From positions 4,902,268 to 4,966,267 of the forward strand of contig JALMGJ010000029.1 in assembly GCA_023362775.1 (NCBI GenBank): 64,000 nucleotides of DNA, in the 5' to 3' direction. The DNA is from Charina bottae. Taxonomy: Eukaryota; Chordata; Lepidosauria; Squamata; Charinaidae. The position numbers were made by a program, and so were the translations under genes. The notes under the pieces were generated by a model. It was not told the origin of the DNA. It saw only the letters and a program-made list of their open reading frames with translations, and did no database searches. Below, piece after piece: positions 55,846-64,000 of the stretch (position 1 is its first letter; every line of letters begins with the position of its first letter).

Positions 55846-56806
55846 GAGCATTTCTACCTCATAGTTCTGTCCTGGGCCTAATACCTTTCAACATTTTCAT
55901 AAATGACTTAGATGAAGAATGCTCAGCAAATCTGTAGATGACCCAAAGGGATTGCTAACACCTCAGAAGACAAGTTCATGGTTCAAAAAGATCTTGATAG
56001 ACTTGAACATTTGGCCCATACCTAACAAAATGCAGATCAATGGCAAGAAATGTAAGGTTCTGCACTTAGGTAGGAAAAACCAAATGAAGAGGTACAAGAT
56101 AGGTGGTACTTGTACCTCTGTATTTGGTGGATACTTGGCTTGGCAGTAGTTCTTCTGAGAAGGATCTGGGTATCCTGTAGACCAGAGATTAAGCAAGAGC
56201 CAGCAGTCTGTTCCAGCTGCCAAAAGAGCCAGTACAGTCCTGGGCTTCATCAAAAGAAATATCATGTCAGGATTCTGCTCTATGTTGCACTGGTCTGATG
56301 GCACCTGGAATTCAGTGTCCAGTTCTGGCCACCATAATACAAGGACAAGAAGGACTCTGAGGAACTAGGAAGAGTATAGAGAAGAGTGATGAAGATGGTC
56401 GGGGACTTGGAAGCTAAATCTGATAACAAACCGTTAAAGGCATTTGGTATACTTTGCCTAAGAAGAGAAGGCTGAAAGGAGACATGAGAGCACTCTTTCA
56501 ATATTAGAAGGGCTGTCACAGGGAAGAAGGTGTGGATTCATTCTCCACAGTGGGCAAAGGTAGGACAAGAACCAATGGGGAGAAGTTTCACAGAGGGAGA
56601 TTCAAATAAGGAATTTCCTGAATGTGAGAGCTATTAAGCAATGGAGCAGCCTGCATCCTGAAGTTGTGGGTGGTCCATTACTAGAGGTTTTCCAGCAAAG
56701 GTTGGACAGCCTTTTGTCTGGGATGGTGTGAGGATTCCTGCCCTGGACAGGGAAATTGAACTAGAAGACCTCCAAGGTCCCTCCCAACCCAAGTTTCTGA
56801 TTCTGC
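55846..56806 (+). pseudogene. CR1 LINE 3' half, decayed
   Basis: Near 55865 the translation SSVLGLIPFNIFINDLDE corresponds to the RT box GSVLGPILFNIFINDLD. The remaining RT and 3' end follow (CAAAATGCAGATCAATG; GAGAGCTATTAAGCAATGG), finishing GACCTCCAAGGTCCCTCCC and TCTGATTCTGC, the usual CR1 terminus. Many frameshifts. Confidence 0.82.
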
Positions 56807-57189
56807 AAGAACATCTGTATCCTATCCAATACAGGACACAATTCTTAATTTAGTTTGCATTTCCCATGATCAAGTTGGGCGTCTTGTTTAATACCTCTAT
56901 AGTACATACTTTTGAAGGAACTCTATATCCATTCCATTCATGATTATTACTCTTTGTGCCAGTGAATATAACTGACTGATTATAGCAATCCAAATCCCAT
57001 TGCCAGTAGCAAACTTCAAATAAATTTGTATTCTCTTCTAGTGTTTGAAGGCATCCATAGATAGCAAAGCAGGAGACTTTTAGTTTGCTTTGCATATTAA
57101 GTACTTTTCTAATTGGATCAGCTATAGTTTTTAGAGACTAACCCAGACTTATCAGGGGGTATATTATTACTTGCAAAATAGCTGGGTTT
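56807..57189. other. gene-free AT-rich stretch
   Basis: An 81-codon minus frame (56850-57095) has no recognised domain; it may be further L1-like 3' sequence. Confidence 0.3.
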
Positions 57190-57359
57190 ATTGACTAGTA
57201 AAGAAGAAACTTATTTTTAAATCTTAACAGTGCAATAAGCATATAGAATGGAATCTGAGATTTAGGAGTCACTAGTTATTGACTAGTAAAGAAGAAACTT
57301 ATTTTTAAATCTTAACAGTGCAATAAGCATATAGAATGGAATCTGAGATTTAGGAGTCA
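57190..57359. repeat. perfect 88-bp tandem duplication
   Basis: 57190-57277 and 57278-57359 carry the same sequence (ATTGACTAGTAAAGAAGAAA ... TTTAGGAGTCA) with no difference over the 82 shared bases. The first unit ends CTAGTT. Confidence 0.95.
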
Positions 57360-58426
57360 TCGGACTGAGTTCAGTTTGCTTCCAAGTGTCAGGAATTTTG
57401 GCATTTGTAAATACCTTGCTATATAGCTAACCTAGATTTGCTTTAAAAAAAAAGAGGAGGGGGAGGGGAGGGGGAGGTTTAGGTCCAAAGGAATCTGGAA
57501 TATTAACCATTTTCTAAAATAGTTATGACATTACATATTTGGCCTTCTATTCCTGTCTGAGCATTTCTACATTTATCCATTAATTTAGTGCATTTACAGT
57601 TTTCTAAGTAATTAGTGATCTCACTAGTTTCAGAGTTTTTAGATAAAGCAAAGAATAATATTCTCTGAAAGCTTTATGTACCACTTTTTGCTTAGTTAAT
57701 GGGGCCTGATTTTATCAGTTTTGTTATTAGTATTAACATTATTTTGTTTTCTAACTGCAGAAGCTAATAATTTTGAGGAATTCATGATGTCTACATGTCA
57801 TGTAGACATTAAATTGATATTAGTGTCTTCACTATCCAGTGCTAACAACATTATATTTTATATTTAGAACATACTTTTCAGCATTTCCAATGCCTTTGTT
57901 TCTTGTCTCCAATTTTAAAGTTCTTCTACTATTTTTTTGTCTATTAATCTTTGCTTTAGGTGGATAATTGCTTCATATATATCAAAGATCATCTGTAAAT
58001 TCGCTAAGCTGTCTTGGAAATGGAGTAATGTTACAATACATTACTCTGAACAGATTAACCCTAGACTCCTTGCTGGTTTTGTTCAGTTATATCAAAAACC
58101 TGTTTATGTAGTGAGATTATTTTATTCATGATCACAGCTGCAAGGTTAAGAGATGCTAAATTATTCAAATGTGCCTTGGTGGCAAAACAAAGTAAATATG
58201 ATAGATTAAAAGAAATATGACAGATTCATAATTCATTGTTCTGAAATTGGAAAATGTGTATTGAACCCTTCCAGAATAATTCCCCCTCTTCCAAAAAGGA
58301 ATACAGTTTGGGATAATCTGTGGTAGATTTTGGTTGTTTGATTCACCAAATATGGATTTAATAATGTTGTTAATTTTGCACTGATTCATTATATGAAAGA
58401 AAGTTGTCTGCTATTATACTTAATAG

Positions 58427-58700
58427 TACAACAATTTTAATAATCCCAATCTTAATAAACCCAAAAAACAAAGGCAATTCAAAGCAGTAATTCCATATCT
58501 TTAAAAGGGAATAACATCAATCAAATCCTTAAAGCAAACCAAATAAACATTCTTTAACCCTAATACAACAATTTTAATAATCCCAATCTTAATAAACCCA
58601 AAAAACAAAGCCAATTCAAAACAGTAAATCCAAATCTTTAAAGGCAAATAGCATCAATCAAATCCTTAAAGCAAACCATATGAACATTCTTCAACCCTTA
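58427..58700. repeat. two 137-bp tandem units in the L1-like element
   Basis: Units start at 58427 and 58564 (TACAACAATTTTAATAATCC) and differ at roughly one base in ten. They lie directly after the ORF1-like frame on the minus strand. Confidence 0.9.
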
Positions 58701-59126
58701 TCCCACTTCAAAATAAACCAGAGCAGTTACATATCCCCACAATGTGCACAGAGCTTTCCTCTTGAAAGAATCAAACAGCCCAACTGCCCCCCTCAATGAT
58801 TCCAGGTTCTTTTGATGGCATTCCACCAGGAAATTGATTTTACTTATTGCTTGCAGATCACTCTCTCCCTTAGATTTCTCCAACTCCATTATCCAATCTT
58901 CATCCAGCATCTCAATAAAAATCCCAATCTCAGTCTTTAAAAAAACGTTTATATCACTCTTAAATTCCTCGATTTCATCCACCACATCCCCAACCTGATG
59001 GCACATTTTAGATCTCATATTTTCCACAATGTCCTGGATATCTTGCAAAAAAGTTTGATAAAAGTCAGAAGAAATCTGTTTAAAATCCTGGTGAAGGTCA
59101 GAGAAAATCTGTTTGAAAACCTCCAT
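58698..59126 (-). pseudogene. ORF1-like frame of the L1-like element
   Basis: 142 codons open from an ATG at 59126. The N-terminal 70 residues have a heptad-like pattern (DFKQISSDFYQTFLQDIQDI, VGDVVDEIEEFKSDI), as in the coiled coil of L1 ORF1 proteins. The RRM and C-terminal domains are not visible. It could instead be an unrelated LINE protein; identification rests on the pattern and its place after the leader. Confidence 0.4.
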
Positions 59127-59830
59127 GTTTCACACAGTAGATTATGGCACCCCCTAGGAGCTTAACCAGCGAAAGTCAAAGATATGGAAGAGTTCCAAAG
59201 TATGTTTACATAAAGTGAGAGAGAAATAGCAGACTGTTCTCAAAGGAAAGTGAAAACAGAAAGTTGAAGGTCCAAATCAGGCGATTCAACATGTAGGAAA
59301 ATGCTAATATCTTCAAATTTAATACAAAAATAATAACAGGAAGACAATTGTTTACTCTCAATCTTTGGAATTTCCTTTGGAAGGAAAACGAAATCCAAAA
59401 CTTTAAAGAATTTTTTTAAAAAAAAGTAATCCCAAAAATAACACTAAGCACCAAGAGAACCAGCTTCTCCTCACTGTAGAAAGCCTCTCTTGGGGTACAT
59501 ACTGTATACTTTTTAAAAAAATACAAATTGGTGATTTAGAAATGGGGTGGCCGGTCTTAGCGTCCCTTTAAGGCTACAGTGCGGCTTGGAAATGGTGACG
59601 TCCCAGCCTCCCATCTGCTCTTACCAGTCGAGTGTGAAACGCTGTTTGCGAACTTCTGGCTGCAAGCAGCCGTCCAGAGGACAGATGGGATGATTCCAAG
59701 TATTCTCCTTGATCTGGAGAACATTTCTGGGCTTTAGGAAAGCCTTCCTGAGCCCAAAAAAAGTTACCGCATTGTCAGATCCGCCCACTGAACCAGCAAG
59801 CATAGCCGTTCAGTCCACCATTCCCACTGG

Positions 59831-60740
59831 AAGCCTCATGTATGTTTTTTGATATTTGGTATGTCTCTGTCTTCAGCAAGAATTGACAAAATTATTCATG
59901 CTACGCCACAAATCATGTGATGTATCTCAAATGGGAGGACATGAAACAGTAATTTATACTGCTGCATGATAATATCATCACATATCCTTAAATAAAGCTA
60001 TGTAAGTCCCTGAAAGATGCCATGTCATCATGTCCTAAAGTAAGGAAAATGATTTGACTAGATGTAAACAGAATCAGGGGCATCTGCAGGGGTGGTCAGG
60101 AGAGGCAAGATGGCAGCCACAACCATGCAATCAGAGTCCTGTCCCTTTTTCACGCCCATCGTGACAGCTGCCAATGCCAGTGTTAAACGTTGGCTACCAC
60201 AATAGCTGATGCGGCCAAGACCTGCTATTAAAAAGCTCAATATATCCTTTTTCTCTCTCTGTGTGTGTGTGTGTGTGTGCGCGCACGTGCAGGTGAGTGA
60301 GGTGAAAGAAGAAAACAAACAGAAAAAGTTGCAAATGGATGAGAGAAAGGCTATGGATGGATGAGTGTGTGCGTACATCTGAGTGAGAGACTGTATCAGA
60401 TTACCTTACATTTCATTATCAGCAATATCTGCAAAAAAGCACAGTATCAAGACGGTGCAGTTGTGCTGACATCATCACGTTACAATGTCTGAGGTAAAAA
60501 CAAGTCACACTTGAATTACAATATCATCATGCATGTGTTATTCCCCCTCACCTCCCACAAATGCCCATAATTGTTACAGGTTTTTGTAGTTGAAGGTACA
60601 TTTAATTGTTTAAAAAAACCACTGTCCTCTTTTTTATGTCCTTCTCTCTCAGGGTCATTGACTTCCTTTATTAAGGTATTTTAATGTCCACCCTAGTGGT
60701 GGTGGTGGATAGAAAATGTCAGAAATGAGCAGATCTGTTT
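59831..60740. other. gene-free stretch with half miniature element
   Basis: 60072-60185 is the left half of the AAGATGGCNGCC family (CAGGGGCATCTGCAGGGG, GGCAAGATGGCAGCCAC). A (TG)n tract follows at about 60257-60287. Otherwise nothing. Confidence 0.5.
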
Positions 60741-60969
60741 CATTGTTATGTAGATATGTCTATGAAGGTTCTCAGTCATCCAGGTGGAATTGTCTGTAGC
60801 TTGAATCATGTCAACTGGATTTCTATTTTCTTAGTGGAAACGTTTCGCTCCTTATCCAAGGAGCTTCTTCAGTCTGAGCAAAGTTGGTAAGGGAATCCTA
60901 AATATGTTCCTAGGTAGCTGTGTGACCTTACACCTGGGGCTAGGTCATGGTTATATTGAGATGTAATTT

Positions 60970-62104
60970 TTAAGTCCTTTTATCATCTAAAGGAGGGTCG
61001 TTAAAAACACCATGCTGCTGTTGAGCTTGTGAAATGGTCTTAATCTTCCTAGGCACAGAAGACAAAACGGGGAGGAAGATGGGGGAGAGTTTGTGCCTGA
61101 GGCCCCCACCTCTATTCAAGGAAGGATTTTCCAAGTTGGCATAAATGGATTCCTTGACCCCTCTCTCAAACCACCTATCTTCTCTGTCTAAAATGTGAAC
61201 ATTAATGTCCTCAAATGAGTGTCCTTTTTCTTTTAGATGAAGATAAACTGCTGACTCTGGTCCTGTGGTGTTATTTCTCCTGTGTTGGGCCATCCTCCTG
61301 TACATAGGTTGTTTGGTTTCTCCAATGTAGAGTTCAGAGCACTCCTCACTGCACTGGATTGCATAAACTACATTGCTTTTCTTGTGTTTTGGAGTTTGAT
61401 CTTTGGGGTGTACAAGCCTCTGTCTCAGTGTGTTGGTGGGTTTGAAATATACAGGTATGTGGTGTTTGCCAAATATCCGTTTTATCTTTTCAGACACGCC
61501 AGCCATGTAGGGAATGACCAGGTTCTTTCGTTTACTCTGAGTCTCAGCCCTATCTGTCGCTGTTTTAGGTCTGGTAGATTTAGATTTGGTGAAGGCCCAA
61601 TTTGGATATCCACAGGCCTTCAGGGCTGTTCTCAGGTGCTGATTTTCATTCTTTTTGGAATCCATGGAGGTGGGGATGGTTTCTGCTCTGTGTGACAATG
61701 TCCTGATGACTCCTAGTTTGTGCTGCAGTGGATGGTGGGAGTCAAACATCAGATATTGATCTGTGTGTGTGGGTTTCCTGTAGATCCCTATTTCTAGCTT
61801 GCCACCGGTCCCAATGAGGACTTCACAGTCTAGGAATGCCAGTCTGTTGTCCTTGGTGTCTTCTCTGGTGAAGCTAATGTTGGCATCTATAGTGTTTATA
61901 TGGTCCGTGAAGGCCTGTACTTCCTGGGCCTTGATTTTGACCCAGGTGTCATCCACATACCTAAACCAGTGGGTGGGCACCGTTCCCTGGAATGTGTTGA
62001 GTGCTTTCTTCTCCACTTCTTCCATGTATAAATTGGCCACAATGGGTGACACAGGAGAACCCATGGCACAGCCGTGTTTTTGTCTGTAGAAGTCACCTCT
62101 GTAT
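60970..62104 (-). pseudogene. Penelope-like RT/GIY-YIG, left arm
   Basis: Same content as the right arm in reverse. The open frame runs on into the opposite arm up to 62151, so its first residues (MFLSVEVTSV) are complement-strand reading of the other copy and not native protein. Ends ...DPPLDDKRT at 60970. Confidence 0.92.
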
Positions 62105-62120
62105 GTGAAATAAGTGGTGT

Positions 62121-63255
62121 ATACAGAGGTGACTTCTACAGACAAAAACACGGCTGTGCCATGGGTTCTCCTGTGTCACCCATTGTGGCCAATTTATACA
62201 TGGAAGAAGTGGAGAAGAAAGCACTCAACACATTCCAGGGAACGGTGCCCACCCACTGGTTTAGGTATGTGGATGACACCTGGGTCAAAATCAAGGCCCA
62301 GGAAGTACAGGCCTTCACGGACCATATAAACACTATAGATGCCAACATTAGCTTCACCAGAGAAGACACCAAGGACAACAGACTGGCATTCCTAGACTGT
62401 GAAGTCCTCATTGGGACCGGTGGCAAGCTAGAAATAGGGATCTACAGGAAACCCACACACACAGATCAATATCTGATGTTTGACTCCCACCATCCACTGC
62501 AGCACAAACTAGGAGTCATCAGGACATTGTCACACAGAGCAGAAACCATCCCCACCTCCATGGATTCCAAAAAGAATGAAAATCAGCACCTGAGAACAGC
62601 CCTGAAGGCCTGTGGATATCCAAATTGGGCCTTCACCAAATCTAAATCTACCAGACCTAAAACAGCGACAGATAGGGCTGAGACTCAGAGTAAACGAAAG
62701 AACCTGGTCATTCCCTACATGGCTGGCGTGTCTGAAAAGATAAAACGGATATTTGGCAAACACCACATACCTGTATATTTCAAACCCACCAACACACTGA
62801 GACAGAGGCTTGTACACCCCAAAGATCAAACTCCAAAACACAAGAAAAGCAATGTAGTTTATGCAATCCAGTGCAGTGAGGAGTGCTCTGAACTCTACAT
62901 TGGAGAAACCAAACAACCTATGTACAGGAGGATGGCCCAACACAGGAGAAATAACACCACAGGACCAGAGTCAGCAGTTTATCTTCATCTAAAAGAAAAA
63001 GGACACTCATTTGAGGACATTAATGTTCACATTTTAGACAGAGAAGATAGGTGGTTTGAGAGAGGGGTCAAGGAATCCATTTATGCCAACTTGGAAAATC
63101 CTTCCTTGAATAGAGGTGGGGGCCTCAGGCACAAACTCTCCCCCATCTTCCTCCCCGTTTTGTCTTCTGTGCCTAGGAAGATTAAGACCATTTCACAAGC
63201 TCAACAGCAGCATGGTGTTTTTAACGACCCTCCTTTAGATGATAAAAGGACTTAA
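62121..63255 (+). pseudogene. Penelope-like RT/GIY-YIG, right arm
   Basis: The retained protein starts at YRGDFYRQKHGCAMGSPVSP, the RT motif B region, then WFRYVDDTWVK with the catalytic YVDD at 62265-62276, thumb-like sequence (LGVIRTLSHRAETIP), and a C-terminal GIY-YIG nuclease: NVVYAIQCSEECSELYIGET near 62850-62910 with flanking Cys pairs, then YRRMAQHRRNN. Penelope-like elements couple an RT to this nuclease for target cutting. RT motifs before B are missing, so it cannot work despite a stop-free frame of about 378 codons. Upstream reading to 62074 is in the other arm. Confidence 0.94.
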
Positions 63256-63352
63256 AAATTACATCTCAATATAACCATGACCTAGCCCCAGGTGTAAGGT
63301 CACACAGCTACCTAGGAACATATTTAGGATTCCCTTACCAACTTTGCTCAGA

Positions 63353-63383
63353 CTGAAGAAGCTCCTTGGATAAGGAGCGAAAC
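63353..63383 (+). other. hammerhead-ribozyme-like core in Penelope 3' end
   Basis: CTGAAGA (CUGANGA) is followed by stem GCTCCTT / AAGGAGC around a GGAT loop and then GAAAC, the order of the hammerhead core. One extra A lies between CTGAAGA and the stem, and I see no convincing stem I. Mirror copy at 60842-60872, third near 35820-35855. Hammerhead motifs are known in Penelope-like elements; activity here is unlikely or unproven. Confidence 0.4.
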
Positions 63384-63446
63384 GTTTCCACTAAGAAAAT
63401 AGAAATCCAGTTGACATGATTCAAGCTACAGACATTGTTATGTAGA

Positions 63447-64000
63447 GCAATTTAAAATGTCTAAGGGATTTTAGCTCATGCCTAGATCAATTCTCTTCTG
63501 TTTTCATTTTTTAATAATAGGAGGAAAAATCTGAACTTTTAAATTATACAGCAATTATGGATGTCCTCCCTCCCCACAGAAAGATGCAAGGAGTGCAAAT
63601 GAATGTGAAATGTTGGCCAGAATGGTTCATCTCAAAGGTACAGCATGTATGTTGGAAAAAGCATCTTCCACTTATGCTGGTCTATGACTGTAATAAACAT
63701 CTGATTTGATTTGAAAGTCTCTTCCACCTCAGCACTGATAAGACTGAAAAATATGCCTGGACTCCAACCAAACAAAATTGCAATCATATTTATATATATG
63801 CATCTTAATAAAACAACTTACAGTTAACCCATTTCTGGCAGTAAACTAATTGAATGGGAGAGACAAGTAGCTAGATTCTGCAGCCTTATCTGAAGCATTT
63901 GTGAGCCCTTTCCTATAGGGAAATGGCAGCAAACTCAGATTGGGACAGTCCTGCCCCATGTCCCAGGACACTGTGGGACTGGGGAAGCTGGGTCAAATAA
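63447..64000. other. gene-free AT-rich stretch
   Basis: Nothing recognised to the window end. Confidence 0.35.

Larger units (their letters stand above)
57480..59830 (-). mobile_element. L1-like LINE, 5' region and ORF1, decayed
   Basis: Read on the minus strand: a GC-richer 5' end (59830 to about 59570, including GGACGTCACCATTTCC), an AT-rich leader, an open ORF1-like frame (59126-58698), two 137-bp tandem units, then decayed sequence. VHKAFREYYSLLYLKTL near 57700 resembles the L1 ORF2 segment between endonuclease and RT. ORF1 and this ORF2 segment are only about 1 kb apart, so most of the endonuclease must be deleted. Family call is tentative. Confidence 0.5.
60755..63432. mobile_element. 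Penelope-like element, head-to-head inverted dimer
   Basis: One insertion is bracketed by the 14-bp duplication CATTGTTATGTAGA (60741-60754 and 63433-63446). Inside are two inverted copies. The left arm (60755-62104, minus) and right arm (62121-63432, plus) meet head to head around a 16-bp spacer GTGAAATAAGTGGTGT (62105-62120). Symmetry holds from 60791 to 63434 (1,314 bp per arm), and the encoded proteins are identical. The left arm has 36 extra bases at its 3' end (60755-60790), also present in the 35.7-kb copy; the right arm lacks them. Both arms are 5'-truncated just before RT motif B. Confidence 0.96.

Noticed and set aside
62074..62120. native N-terminus of the Penelope protein (MFLSVEVTSV)
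   Set aside because: These codons read the opposite arm and the spacer of the palindrome, so they are an artefact of the inverted structure.

Overview
The window is a stretch of vertebrate nuclear DNA with no host gene or exon that I can support. The repeat mix points to a squamate reptile, and I lean to a snake or another toxicoferan, although no single-copy marker fixes the species. The pointers are a full-length BovB (RTE) LINE, tRNA-derived SINEs of the Sauria kind ending in TTACCTTT, Penelope-like elements with a GIY-YIG domain, CR1, L2 and L1-like remnants, many hAT-type miniature elements with 8-bp target duplications, and long GATA, pentanucleotide and trinucleotide microsatellites. 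Almost every long open frame is a transposon product, a frame kept open by a tandem repeat, or chance.

Layout. 1-9 kb: a SINE whose body has grown into a 2-kb minisatellite with a 294-bp higher-order period, palindromic hAT elements, an intact tRNA-SINE, and two hAT elements inserted 22 bp apart. 9-21 kb: CR1 and L2 remnants, a 68-bp-arm foldback, a Tigger-like element, an 830-bp solo LTR, two Sauria-type SINEs and a 94-bp duplicated segment. 21-31 kb: a 5'-inverted (twin-primed) BovB, four hAT copies of two families, and a 3,223-bp full-length BovB on the minus strand with an 11-bp target duplication and only three nonsense changes. 31-41 kb: two more expanded SINEs, a truncated Penelope element, a hAT element with GC-box/CCAAT repeats, L2 3' ends and a complete SINE. 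41-55 kb: microsatellites, 5S-derived SINEs, old miniature elements and quiet AT-rich sequence that could hold conserved noncoding elements. 55-64 kb: L2 and CR1 3' ends, a perfect 88-bp tandem duplication, an L1-like 5' region, and a Penelope insertion that forms a 1,314-bp inverted repeat inside one 14-bp target duplication.

How the parts relate. The autonomous LINEs (BovB, L2, CR1, L1-like, Penelope) are the probable sources of the machinery that moved the SINEs. The hAT miniature families share 8-bp duplications and must have used a transposase encoded elsewhere. Nesting gives relative ages: the solo LTR lies in older LINE sequence, and a half hAT element lies in a CR1. The most unusual structures are the two Penelope copies, both showing inverted self-copying, and the SINE arrays, which share an inherited unit order.
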